Part shown: piece after piece, positions 48,732-59,865 of the stretch
How the letters are laid out: each line of letters opens with the position of its first letter
Numbering within the stretch: position 1 is the first letter of the stretch
Source of the DNA: Tetracladium setigerum
Taxonomy: Eukaryota; Ascomycota; Leotiomycetes; Helotiales
Reading direction: 5' to 3'
DNA length: 64,000 nt
Assembly: GCA_031472005.1 (NCBI GenBank)
Contig: PZJY01000007.1
Coordinates: 620,001 to 684,000 of the forward strand
The notes under the pieces: generated by a model
Seen by the model: only the letters and a program-made list of their open reading frames with translations
Databases searched by the model: none
What the model was told of the DNA's origin: nothing
Translations under genes and position numbers: made by a program

Positions 48732-50834
48732 ATGAGAGTCCTGGCCTGCATCCGTTGTCGTAGGCACAAGGTCGCCTGTGATCGTACGAATCCGACCTGT
48801 GGAAGATGCCGTGACGTGGGTAAGCAATGCGACTATCCTGCGAGGAAGTGCAAGAAAAAACCTCAGAAATCTCTCGCAAAAGAATTCGAGGCCAGATTAG
48901 GTGCGTAAATGCCTCCTCCGCAAATTAAAAGTCCGGGCTCGCTTCGTCCCCAGCTGAACGGTTTCGCAGTGCAGCTGGAATCACAACTTCGGAGAGACAA
49001 GTTGCCAGAAGCTGGCAGTAGCCCAGATGAGATCGACGCAGATGAAAGCCTCTGGGAAGAGGATGAGGAGGAACAGGAGAAGCCCACACAGCGCAAACAT
49101 CTCAATTTCCCATTTTTCCTCAGACCAGGCCGTTAGTATTTTAAGCAATAGCGCATCCCTCATACTGATATTGAGTTACTTCTACAGCTTTCCAAAGCTT
49201 GCCAACTCCAAAACCGAATGTATCTCGAGCGAAGGATGCTCTGCCTGATGTACACTTGCAAAATGAGCTGTAAGCAACCATAAAATTCTCTGTCGTTCGC
49301 TTAGTTTCTAATCTTGCAGATAGTTACGAAATTTATTTTGAGCAAGTCAACAGTCTTGTGCCTATAATCCACAGGTCGGCATTTTCTCGAGCGCTGGAAG
49401 GCAACTCAAGTCGTACTCCTCCACTTGCTCTCAGGTACGCCATGTGGACAGCTGCAGCTTTCGAGTCAACTGAGCATTGGAGCCTTGCCGAGGGTTTCTA
49501 TATCCTAGCCCGCAAATATGCCGAAGATCAAGAAATGAAAGTCAGTGGCATACTTGCATGGTGATTGCACATCTTCTAATGCTAAAAGCACGCAGGATAC
49601 TCTCTTATCTGCCTCGTCTGTTCAGTGCTGGTATCTCCTGGCAACATATGAAGCGAGTCGAGCCTACCTCACCAGAGCCTACATGAGTGTGGGGAGGTGT
49701 GTGAGACTTGTGCAAATGATGGGTCTGGATCGGCTGGATAGTCCCAACGACAAAGAACAGCACATTTTACCGTCAGCATCATGCTGGACGGAAATTGAGG
49801 AGCGACGGAGAACGTTTTGGGCGGCATATATTGCGGATCGGTGGGCGAGCACAATAAGTGGGCATCCACTTGCCATAAAAGATGCGGATGTGAGCTTAGC
49901 AAAACCCTTTCTAGAAACCAGCTGATAGGTCTATTTTCTCGCAGATATTTACCAATCTTCCATCTTCCGAACTGACATTTGAGTGCGAAATGGAAGAGGT
50001 GGGAATTTCTCTGCGACAAGCGGCTGGCACCGCAGGTATAGAAACCCTCTCCTCCTTCGCTGGGCTACTTCTCTCGATATCGATACTTGGACGATGCCTT
50101 CGCGAGGATCAATCACTGGGGCATTCCCACACGGCGGACTCGGGAAGAGATTATTGGGACACCCATTACGAGATAGACAATTGTATTTCCCGTATCTTCA
50201 TGAACCTCCCTTCTCATTTAAGACCGTCTCCAACAGTTCAAGATGTCAACGTAGTCCTTCTACACTTGAACCTCCACGTGTCCCTCATTCTTCTCCATCG
50301 AATGGCACTGGCCAGGGTCAAAAAACACAAATTAGATGCAAGCATCGGACAGAGCAGTTTTCAACGCTGTCTCATAAGTTCTATCGAAATCAAGAACATC
50401 ATCCACTCCGTCAAAAATCTTCGGACATTCCCAGTAAGTTTCAACCTCATTCGTTATCCGACCCCCATACAATAAGAAATACTCATCCTTTTATTCTTTC
50501 TCTTACACAGGGTGGCATGGCAACAGGGTGTTGTCTTTATATCGCCGCTGGGATCTTCATCGAGGATATGAGAACCACGCGCCAATCTTCGACAAGCCCG
50601 GTAGATCTTTCTCTGCTCCTCATCGCCCTCAAAGTTCTCGGTTCCAAAAAGAAAATCATGAGTTTCTTTGCTGTGAAGCTCGAGGCTGATATTGCGAGGA
50701 CAAGCGTCCATCTGTACATACCCCCGGATTTGAGGAAACTCGCAGGAATTGATAGCGCGAGTGGCATTGTGGCCTATGGCGATGACTTTGCAGATGCACA
50801 ATATTGCGTTGGGGTTGAGGAGCCAGGTATATAG
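48732..50834 (+). CDS. Zn2Cys6 fungal transcription factor
   Basis: Seven exons (48732-48900, 48970-49131, 49188-49269, 49324-49540, 49596-49889, 49945-50433, 50511-50834) join without a frame break to 578 codons. The N-terminal binuclear zinc cluster reads ACIRCRRHKVACDR...CGRCRDVGKQC, a CX2CX6CX6CX2CX6C pattern at residues 6-35. A short coiled-coil-like segment (EARLVQLESQLRRDKL) and an acidic stretch follow. The fungal-specific regulatory domain runs from about residue 140 (YFEQVNSLVPIIHR; ALRYAMWTAAAF; GRCVRLVQMMGLDRLD; EERRRTFWAAYIADRW). It probably controls the divergent ABC transporter, and perhaps itself, in response to a compound; this is inferred from position only. Several introns contain in-frame stops, which makes the exon structure clear. 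Confidence 0.9.
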
Positions 50835-51407
50835 AATTTTATTCCTATTCGAATATGTGTTTGTTTTGCAGAAGTAGAAAGTATTCACTACAATTCATTT
50901 GCTCCGGTGCAGCAACATTTAATGATATGATGGTTATGTCAACTAGCAGCTGCCAGATGGTGAACAATTACTCCTCTGCCTCCTCAAATGCTTATTATCT
51001 AATTTCTCCCCGCCCACTCCTCCCGCTTCCCTCTCCATATCCATTTAAATTCTCAACAACCTCATCTCCCCCACAATCTCTAAGCCAACTCTCCCCTTCG
51101 CCTCCTTTCCCCGATACGAACTAAACCATTCCACCCTTCCACAATAACCATATCTGCAAAAGGCCTCGTTCTCCAACCAGGCAATCTTTAGTTTGGTGTT
51201 GTTAGAGTTGGTAGTGGTGTTGAAGTAGCCGAGATTTGTGGAGGGATTTGGCGGATGTTAAGGACTTTGTTGTTTGGTGTTGTTAGTATGAAGGACGAGG
51301 AAAGAGGGAGGGGAGGGGAGAGAGGAGGAATAGAGGACTTACCAAAAATCTTCACACCATCTTCTCTTTCTTCTTCCAATGTATTGGAACCAGCATGGAA
51401 GATAAAA
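50835..51407. other. Intergenic, possible extra 3' exon of the next gene
   Basis: Convergent 3' flanks. On the minus strand between 51200 and 51030 a short open segment with some coding character is visible (LKIAWLENEAFCRYGYCG), which might belong to an alternative ending of the 51.4-52.6 kb gene. Confidence 0.4.
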
Positions 51408-52611
51408 TCATGACATATCGTCATCGTAAGCTTCCAAAATGGTCTTTTCCCGTCCACGAAAAGAGAAGATATCATCACAATCAGTAGGATTTTCTGCTCG
51501 CCATTTTTGGATTTCCTATTTTCCATCGAAAAAGATCAGAATATTAACAATTGACACTAAAAAACCGAATCATATCAAATCAAATGTAATAAGCAACAGA
51601 AAGTCAGAAGAAAGAAGAAGAAAAGGCTTACCAAACTCCCTTCAACAGCCCCCTCCATCTCTCTCTCCATCCTAACCTCCCATCCTCAGAACTCCCCCTC
51701 TCCTGCTCCTCCAACAAAATCCTCAACCAAGCCGACGGGTGATGATACCAAATTTCCTCTCTGGACCCAGCCATGTCTGGAATGTAGGTTTCGTCTCTTG
51801 TGGATGTACGCGTTGGTGGTTGGTAGTGGTATGTTGAGAGCATTGATTTACCTGCCGGTTGGAAGAGGTAGGAGGGAGGGAAATTTGAGAGATAGCTTGT
51901 TACTTTTTGAAGTGTTGTTTGTGCTGGTGGTTGTAGTGGTTCTGCTTGATTTCGTGGCGAAAATTCGGGAGATTTTGCTGCTGATGAGTTGGGGGCGTGG
52001 ATGTCTGGATTTGAGTGTTTTCGTGGAATTCGATTCTTCATTGTCAGTGTATTGTCGTTTCCGCTGCTGCTGCTGCTGAAGTTGTCGTCGTTGTTATTGT
52101 TTCCTACTGCCCTCGCTTCGCTGCCAAGAACGCGCAACCCTTCTAGAAATACCTCATTATCATGACCTTCCTGTCTCTCAACCTTCTTCCCTTCCTTACC
52201 TTTACCCTTACCCATTTCACTCATTCCTCTTCTCCCCTCAGCTTCTCCCACAACACCCTCACCATACTCTCTAATATCCAACTGCAACCACCTCCCAACC
52301 TTTCTATCAACCTCCCAAAACCCATCATTAACAGCCTTCAACCCACCCAACATCATTTCAGTAACAGTTCTACCATTTCTCTCTTGCCTCCCCTTGTTGA
52401 CTATCTCAAAAGAGTGCGTTGAGGATGCATAAGATGAAGTAGTCTCCGAGGACGAGGATGAGTTTGCGTTTAGCTTCTGTTCCGTATTTCGATTTGAGTT
52501 TCGTCGTTGTTGGCGATGTGCTTCCTGTTCTTGATGTTTGGACACTTGCTCAAAATGAGATGTGCGAGAACTTGAATCCGGCTCTTCTGGTTTTCGTCTT
52601 ACATGCGACAT
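51408..52611 (-). CDS. Unrecognised low-complexity protein
   Basis: I do not recognise this protein. The main exon (52611-51628, about 327 codons) is open from MSHVRRKPEEPDSSSRTSHF to RWRGLLKGVW. It has Ser- and Asn-rich low-complexity stretches (SSSSSGNDN) and Glu/Arg-rich ones. Two more regular segments stand out: TEMMLGGLKAVNDGFWEVDRK and, near the end, EEIWYHHPSAWLRILLEEQE. A donor site follows Trp at 51629. The acceptor at about 51520 can lead either to EIQKWRAENPTDCDDIFSF...EAYDDDMS with a stop at 51408, which needs one extra base, or without change to a more hydrophobic reading. The first looks more protein-like and would fit the missing-base pattern in this window. No signal peptide or membrane segment. 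Function unknown. Confidence 0.55.
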
Positions 52612-53653
52612 CCTCTCAAATTCTCAAAGGTATGGATGATTCAAACGTCGGAGGCGCCTTTTTTTTAAACTCTTTCTGTTCAACTTGCGACAAAGGAATG
52701 GTAGAAAGTGTTGAATGGTTGACCTTGGAGAATGTGCAAGTTATTGTATCATTGCTTCGGTGAATAACCATGTGAATCGCACTGTCAAAGTCACTGCTCA
52801 AGTTGTGAGTAAATACTCAAATCTCCAAGAGGACGATGTGAGTTCAGCGATTGACGAGACATCGTCAAAGCCAGTGTCTCGGCATTTAGAAATGAAATTG
52901 AGGGATTGCTTTATGAAGAAGTAATAAAAAGCGATCGTCAGCAGAAGAATGAACAAAAGAAACGTATCTGGGTGGGAAACAGAGGATCTAAAGCCGAGTC
53001 CCTCCCCCCGTGTTTCCATGACTATGAATCACCATTTGAAATTTTGGAGTATACCGAATGATTAGAGGACTATCCGCAAGTTTGTGTGGCAAGTATATTA
53101 GTTGTGAGTCTTTTACCTTAAATTCCAGATCTAGAATATACTAGAAATTAGATGGTAAGGGTATCATGATTGAAGAAAGAGGGAATACTCTACTACCTCG
53201 CTTAGCTAGCTCTGCTTTATTTTCATTTATATTTATGTGAAGTAATATAAGAAAAGGTGTTCATGGAAGATGATATTTTCCTTTGAGATCAGCTCTGTTG
53301 CTATGCTCCATTAGGATATCTATGTTGAGCTAGAAGCTAACAGATCGTTCTAAGGATACGCAACAACTTGATACGGCATTCCAATGCACTTCACACTTTT
53401 CTTTTTATTTCCTCTTCAATGCAAACACATCCACTCCTTCCCATTCCCATTATCAACACTCAATAACACCAGCAGCTGAAAGAGAGCAGTAAAAAGTGTC
53501 TAGGCATTGAATTTGTGCTACGAAAGGAAGACTTGCTACGACAACTCGATTCTATTGGAGCTGAGATGATAAATTTTTTCATGAACTCATGGATGAATCA
53601 TGTGGTATCATGCTGAAAATCCAGTCTCATCTCTAAGTCTAGGATCTAGAAAA
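52612..53653. other. Intergenic, no gene recognised
   Basis: 5' flank of the unrecognised protein gene and 3' flank of SGT2. The ORFs at 52715-53019 overlap on both strands and have no family resemblance. Confidence 0.6.
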
Positions 53654-54843
53654 TCATTGTGGTGGTGCACCACGTCCTGCACCTCGTCCAGCGCCTCCTG
53701 CACCGCCCATGAAGTTCTTTGCCCTATTTTCATTACTGTCAGTATAGTTGTTCCACAGGAGCGATTTGTAAAATGGGATGGGAAAGGAAGGAAAACACAA
53801 CTCACATCTCAGCAATAGAAGGATCCTGCATCAAACTCGCCAAATCAGGCATTCCCCAGCACCTCCGGCACCACCGGCACCTCCAGCACCACCACCACCG
53901 AACTGATTGGCCATCTCCCTAATTCTTGGGTTGCTCATAAGATTGTTCATCATATCCGGGTTCGACATGAGATTCTGCGCCATGCTCGCAAACATAGGGT
54001 TGCTCATGATACTGGCCATATCTGGCATTCCACCTGCACCACCTGCTCCTCCACCACCAAACATACCCGCGAGCGCAGAGAGATCTGGCATTCCCCCTGC
54101 TCCTGCTCCTGGTGCACCACCGCTAACTCCTCTATCATTGCTCATTTCTTCGTCTGAGTCCTCGTCCTCGAGTTCGGCCACGCGCTTTCTAGCGGTCTCA
54201 TACCCCTTCTTCATGGCTTCACTTCCCCCATTTCCTTCAAATTCAATCCCTTTCCCATAAGCTTCCATGCTGCCCTTTGCATCACCCAGTGCAAATTTAG
54301 CAAGGCCAAGTCGGGACCAAGCTTTTGTGTACTTGGGATCAGCGGCCACAGCAGCCTCTGCGTCTGCGCGCGCGGATTCGTGGTCTTTGGATGCAGAGTA
54401 GGCGGCTGCGCGGTTGGAGAGGAAGATTGGGTTTCCGGGTGTGAGGGCGAGAGCGGCGGTGTAGAGGGAGATGGCGAGGGGTAGTTCTTTTGTGCCATAG
54501 CAGCGTTGCCTTTGGACTTTTGGGCTTCGGCTTCGGCTTTCTGGGCTTCTGTTGGTGCTTGTGCTGCGCCAGCTGCTGAGCTCGAGGAAGAACTGGCTGC
54601 AGCGGGGTTGGCGGGGCCTGCGGTCTTTCCCTTACTGAGTTTCTCATAGACGGAATAGATCTGCAAGAGTGTTTGTGTGTCCTTGGGAGTTGCATCGGTA
54701 GGGTCGACTTTGAAGGATTCGGAGATGCAGGAAACTGCTACTTCGATGCTCTCTTTTTCATCCGAGGTGAGGGTTCCATCTGTAAGGGAGGTGGTGAGGA
54801 AGGAGATTATGGAGAGCGCGAGGCGCTGTTTGGTTGTTGCCAT
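53654..54843 (-). CDS. SGT2: SGT2, TPR co-chaperone of the GET pathway (two frame breaks)
   Basis: Small glutamine-rich TPR protein that hands tail-anchored membrane proteins from Hsp70 to Get3 via Get4/5. Exon 1 is 54843-53806 and exon 2 is 53723-53654. The N-terminal homodimerisation domain (MATTKQRLALSIISFLTTSL) binds Get5. Three TPR units follow (SKGNAAMAQKNY; NRAAAYSASKDHE; KAWSRLGLAKFALGD). The C-terminal region is methionine- and glycine-rich with repeated MSNPxM motifs (MSNPMFASMAQNLMSNPDMM), as expected for hydrophobic-substrate binding, and ends GRGAGRGAPPQ. One base is missing in the G4 run 54478-54481 (after AQKNYP) and one in C4 at 53854-53857 (before MPDLASLMQDPS). Repaired length is 369 codons. 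Without repair the TPR domain is lost. Confidence 0.93.
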
Positions 54844-55458
54844 CTTGACTGATATTTGATAGGTTGTTAGGAGAGAGTGGTTTGTGAGGGTATGAGGGTA
54901 TGTGTGAGAGAGAAAGAGGTGGTGATGTTTTGAGGAGGACGAGTGGATTGTTTTGGAAGTCGGTGGATTTTGGGAGGTGGCATTCTTGGTGGGTCATTCA
55001 CTTGGCACTGTGGTGGGAAGAAGAAGTAACCCCAACCGCCTCTGATATTCGATGTTTGGTTGCATTCCTGCAAGATTACAGAGTTGAATATTCTCACGGG
55101 AACAACCCCCGTGACTGCTGGGTTTAGATGCAGAACTGAGATCAGAGAGAAGGACATCAGGTGCGACGTTAAGGGAAAGTGTTCACTGATAGAAGGCTTC
55201 ATCATCTCGAGGTGTTTCCTCTTATCTCAGGCATATCTCGGTTGTAAAGATTCCATATAACGACGTTGCAACCCACCAATCGAATAAAGATCCTAAGTCT
55301 AAATTTCATGAACACAGTAAGTCAACGAATTCGGAAGAGTCGAAGAGATTATCAGCTTCAGTCTCAAGGTTGGGAACAGGAGCTTTTTGTGATTGGGAAA
55401 TTGCACAAGAGATAAGATGGTGGTGTGGATGTGATTTGCATTATTTAATAGTAATTGA
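54844..55458. other. Intergenic, no gene recognised
   Basis: Promoter of SGT2 and 3' flank of OLA1; nothing else recognised. Confidence 0.65.
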
Positions 55459-57004
55459 CTATCCCTTCGCTGCTCCAGCTTTGAATAACACGACTGTGGA
55501 AAATATGTTAACTTTGGTTCTATCTGATAGATATGGAGGTACTTACTATCGCCATCCTGCATGACGTAGTCTTTTCCTTTAGTCATGACTTTGCCCTTTG
55601 CCTTCAGCTCGGCTTCATCTCCATGCTCCTTGAGGTCGGCAACATTGTACACAATAGCCTGGATGAAAGTCTTCTCGAAGTCGCCGTGAATAACACCAGC
55701 AGCTTGAGGAGCCTTAGTTCCAGTTCTGATGGTCCATTGACGGACTTCATCAGTGCCAGTAGTGAAGAAAGAACCCAAGTGGAGAACCTTTCTCATAGTA
55801 GTGACGACCTTTGGAAGTGCCGACTCAACACCCAGAGTCTTGAGCTCTGCTGCAACTTCTGCATCAGATGAGAATCGGGTAAGACGCTCTTCAAGGCAAA
55901 TGGAGATTGGGAGGATAGGGTCGCCAGCAGCGTGCTCCTTGATCCACTCCATAACCTTGCTCAAGTACTTGTTCTTCTTGCGAATGTAATCCTTCTCGCT
56001 CAAGTTGATGAGATAGACAACAGGCTTGGCTGTGAGAAGGAACAAAGGATTGATGAACTCAACCTGTTGCAATGTGTCAGTATGAGGAACATGCAGAGAT
56101 TTCAATCTTGATAAGATAAGATAGGTAATGTTCAGAACGTGTTTCATATCTCAGGGTGCACTCTACGTTAAAGTGAGGCACTTTCGACGAGCTGGGATTA
56201 TCAGGCCTCATGGCCTTTTGTCATCATAATAGGGGGAAAAAAGAAGGAGAATGCGCGCAAGCGAACGTACCTCTTTGGGCGTCCAGTTGCCCTTTCGGAC
56301 ATCTCCGCCGTCATTTAAAAGAGCAAGGACTTTCTCGATACAAGCTTGTTCCTCGAGAAGTTTCTTCATCTCCAAACTTTGGCCACCTCTTCTTGTGAGC
56401 TTCTTCATGGCCTCGAGGGCCTTTTCTGTGAACTCAATATCCTTGATGCGCAACTCCTCGCTGATAATAGTCAAATCACGGACTGGGTCAACGTCACCCT
56501 CAACGTGGATGATTTCAGCATCGTCGAAACATCGGACAACTTGGAAGATAGCATCGACGGCACGAATGTGGGACAAGAAGGCATTTCCAAGACCGGCACC
56601 GGTCGAGGCACCTCGAGTCAAACCAGCGATATCATAGATGGTAAGATGTGCAGGCACTCGGGACTTTGGGTTGTATTTCTCGCAGAGCCACTCGTATCTT
56701 TCGTCTGGGACGAGAACACGGGACTCTTCGGGCTCGATGGTTGCGAAAGGGAAGTTCTAGAGATGTCAGTGAGAGCTGAGGCTGGGGGATGGAAGCTGTA
56801 CGTACGGCAGGGTTTCCGAGCGAGCACTTGGTGATAGCTTGGAAGAGCGTCGACTTTCCTACATTTGCAAGACCGACCTGCAATAGGTTAGCAGAGGTGG
56901 TGGGGAGCAGTTGTGAGGAATGCGCATACGATTCCACTCTTCAAACTGTTGCCGGGGCGGCCCAACAGGACCTTCTCCTCCTTGACGACCTTCTTTGGAG
57001 GCAT
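55459..57004 (-). CDS. OLA1: OLA1/YchF-type Obg-like ATPase
   Basis: Conserved P-loop ATPase of the Obg family that binds ATP rather than GTP and associates with ribosomes and stress responses. Five exons: 57004-56930, 56877-56806, 56756-56271, 56063-55547 and 55493-55459. They join to 394 codons, the same length as yeast Ola1, without a frame break. The G1 loop GLANVGKST begins exon 2. Switch motif IYDIAGLTRGASTGAGLGN and the altered G4 motif YLINLSEKDY (NxxE in place of NKxD, the basis of ATP preference) are visible. The TGS domain near the C-terminus contains GVIHGDFEKTFIQAIV and ends DGDIVLFKAGAAKG. It is divergent from the PPPDE protease gene with about 640 bp between. Confidence 0.96.
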
Positions 57005-57642
57005 TTTCTTCTTTTTGCGTAAGATCTGGAGGAGCAGAGAAAAACCGTGCAGCTAAGCAGGCTTGAGGTAGATGGTGTGGTGGTGGTGGTGTTGAGGAAC
57101 TTGAGGCTCGCAGTTCTTGCTGCTGAGCTTTGTAAAAGGGTGGAGGGGAAAGAAGTGAAAAGGCGTCTAGCACCAGGGGAAGACGTCGTGAAGGTTGGGA
57201 GGGGTGTGGAGGGGAAAAGAGAAGGAGACTGGACTGGTTTTGGTGGTGTTGGCCACCTGAGAATCCAATTGGACTCCGGATAATTTTGTGTGCGCGAGCA
57301 GAAGTGAAAGAAGCAGGCGAAAAACTTCAGAAAATGTGGGTAGGCAGTGGTCAGTCACGTGGACAAGCATGGACCCTGCTCGTCCTTGGTACCTTGGCAG
57401 CTTGGCGAGCTAGAGCCAGCTATGAGCTCAGAAGGGCAGGCAGTTAGTATGGAGTGGGTGGAGGTCGTGTGTGTTGGATGAATGCATCTTGAAACTCGTG
57501 GAGATCTAGCACTTGCGCATACATACAGACAGTACAAGTCAAGTACTGTACTTCGAAAGACCAAACTTGAGCGGCGATCTCTTCTCACCCATACTACTTG
57601 GACAACTCGGCCTGAACTGATCAAACCCCAAACGTCGACGAT
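57005..57642. promoter_or_regulatory. Divergent promoter region, OLA1 / PPPDE protease
   Basis: 638 bp between two divergent start codons; no gene recognised. It contains a GTGGTGGTG run near 57076-57090. Confidence 0.55.
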
Positions 57643-58527
57643 ATGTCGTCCCAATCATCCAAGAAGAGCTCCCGCAAACCTGCAGGCCCAACCACAGGTC
57701 TACGCTCTCGCTTCAGAAGACCACAATCGTTATCAATGTATATGATCTACTACCAGTATGTTCTTCCTCTTTTTCTTTTAAATCCACGCACTTGATACTG
57801 CGGCAGCCATATGATCTCTCATCCAGCCACAAAATGCTAATCTCCAACAGCCTGGCAGAATAGCCTCGGTGCTCTGGACGTTTGGAACTTCCCTCCTCCA
57901 CTCTGGAGTTGTCATAAACAACCGCGAATATGCCTTTGGCGGCCACGACAGAAGAAATATGACGGGCGTTTTCTGGACACGTCCCAAGCTGGAACCCCTG
58001 GGGGAACTTTCAAATGCGAGATCCTGCAAGGCTTTACAGTCTACTCCCAAACCGAAATCGACAAGATCATTAGGGACGCGTCCGACGAGTTTCAAGGGAC
58101 TTCATACAATCTGCTGAGCAGGAATTGCAACCACTTTACGGCGCATCTGTGTGAGAAGCTTACTGGTAGACCTGGGCCTGGCTGGTTGAATAGAGCTGCG
58201 AGTATTGGCGTGGCTCTGCCCTGTGTGGTGCCGAAGGAATGGATTGCCCCTCCGGACTTCGAAACCGCAGATGGGGAACTGGTGTTGGATGATGATGATC
58301 TTATTTCTACACATGAGCGATCCAGGATGCTGGGAGATACGGACAGCAGTCTTCAGAGACATAGCTTTGACGATGGGAGACAGAACTTTCCGGTTAATGA
58401 TGAATGGGATAGTGCAGAGGATCGACGGCGTGGTAGCAAGGGCAAAGGAAAGGGCAAAGCACCTGTGAGAGACTCTTCCGGGAGGGTAGTACCCGCTGCT
58501 GAAAGAGCTCCTCTGGCGAGAAGATAG
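57643..58527 (+). CDS. PPPDE (DeSI-like) cysteine peptidase (two frame breaks)
   Basis: Papain-like isopeptidase of the DeSI family, which removes SUMO or ubiquitin from proteins. Exon 1 is 57643-57755 and exon 2 is 57851-58527. Family landmarks are TIVINVYDLLP at the end of exon 1, LWTFGTSLLHSGVV with the catalytic His, EYAFGGH, CEILQGFTVYSQTEIDKII, and SRNCNHFTAHLCEKLTG with the catalytic Cys. The C-terminal tail is acidic then basic (GSKGKGKGKAPV). Two missing bases are inferred. One lies between the start codon and TIVINVYD (57646-57714, possibly TT to TTT at 57712-57713). The other is in C4 at 57995-57998 (before GGTFKCEILQ). Repaired length is 263 codons. The first break could instead mean a different start, so the N-terminus is less certain. 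Confidence 0.85.
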
Positions 58528-58730
58528 GACCATTCTGTCACATTTTTTTGGAGCGGGTTTGGTGTTGGTCATTGGGTTTTCAAAGGGTTGGTTTTCATTT
58601 TAGTACAGGCGTTAAGGGTGATACCATATCGAATCTCTCTATATTGTACAATTCTATACAAATTTTTCTCTGGGCACACAAGACAAGAATTCCCATCATA
58701 CAAGATATTCCACAATCATCCACTCCATCC

Positions 58731-59569
58731 TTACAAACGTCTTGGATTGGAACTCTTCGTACCACCAAATTTCAACCTGGTGGTATCCGCAACCTTGATC
58801 ACCTTGTTCCTCAAGAGCTTCCCCTCCGCACCCAACAGGGCCTTTGTAACAGCCTCTCTCCCATTACCAAATCCTCTCAAGTAGAGCTCCAGCTTCTCAA
58901 TGTCCTGACTAACACCAGCCTCCGCCATCCTCGCAAAAACATAAACAGCCAACTGGAAAGCCGAATCATAATGCTTTCTCCCACTATGTCTGAAGCCAAT
59001 GTTTCCTGTCGAGATAGACAACAACGCCCCTCCCTTGAAAGACTCCTTATCCTTCTTTTTATTCATCCTCACAGACTTCGGTGGTCCCCAAAGGGTGATG
59101 TGACAATTGTGTCTTGACGCAAAAATGTGAAGCTGGTGCGGTGGGCGATTCGCACTTTCCACCTCTGCATCGCTGAGAAGATTACCATCCTGAGATAGGT
59201 TGTCCAGAGCCCATACGGACTTGTTGGCGTGGGTGCGATCTTTGTTGTTCTTGTCAAGCATGTCGGCGAAGGTAGCGAGGGGGAACATGCTTCCAGGAGC
59301 AGCCTTTGGATTGAGAGAAGGCGAGGCAGCCTTCTGGCCATAGTTGAATCGGTTCGTGGGTGGATTGGGAGAGGAATTGGTAAAGGGGGTAGGAAAGGAG
59401 CGGTGGTCTCGTGGTGCTGGGGAGAGTCGCTTTCATCTGCTCTTCTGCAGGAGGATTTGGTAAAGGATCGTAGACATTGCAGCGAGAGTCTTGTTGTCGG
59501 TGCAACTTCAGAAAGGAGGAATTGAGGCGACGACTGCGTCAGCAGACGTCGTGATGCTGTCCTGCTCAT
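58731..59569 (-). CDS. MRPS18: Mitochondrial small-subunit ribosomal protein uS11m (frame break at 59385-59389)
   Basis: Platform protein of the mitochondrial small ribosomal subunit that contacts the 3' end of the rRNA. Single exon, 279 codons after repair. The N-terminus MSRTASRRLLTQSSPQFLL is a typical mitochondrial presequence, followed by a Pro/Ser-rich linker. The uS11 fold covers the last 170 residues: LHIFASRHNCHITLWGP, GGALLSISTGNIGFR, HYDSAFQLAVYVFARMAE, IEKLELYLRGFGNGREAV, and the conserved end TTRLKFGGTKSSNPRRL. One base is missing in G5 at 59385-59389 in the linker. The yeast name MRPS18 follows the S. cerevisiae uS11m gene. It is divergent from TIM44 and convergent with the PPPDE gene. 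Confidence 0.9.
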
Positions 59570-59865
59570 GGCTGGGGGGTTTGCAGTTAGGAGATGTTGA
59601 AATGCTTTTGCGCTCCTCGACTGGTTCTGATGTGATGGGATGTCGCCAAACCAAAAAGAATGTCAATGCCCAGCCCTGCCGGAAAATGCCGTTGCATGTC
59701 GGCAGAAAGGTTCAGAAACCCCGATCTTCTTTTTTGGACTTCGACTTCCATGAACATAATTTTACGGATTCTTCTCCCCAAACCACAACATCCTCTCCTT
59801 TGTTCATCTGCGCGCCCTCCTTCAATTCGCCCTTTATAATTCTCATCCCTTTGAATATATCAGTC
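59570..59865. promoter_or_regulatory. Shared divergent promoter, uS11m / TIM44
   Basis: 296 bp separate the start codons of two nuclear genes for mitochondrial proteins transcribed in opposite directions, so co-regulation is plausible. The plus-strand frame of TIM44 stays open through most of it, but conservation begins only at the chosen ATG. Confidence 0.55.

Noticed and set aside
53831..54349. Independent TPR/methionine-rich protein
   Set aside because: It is the middle of SGT2 between two frame breaks.
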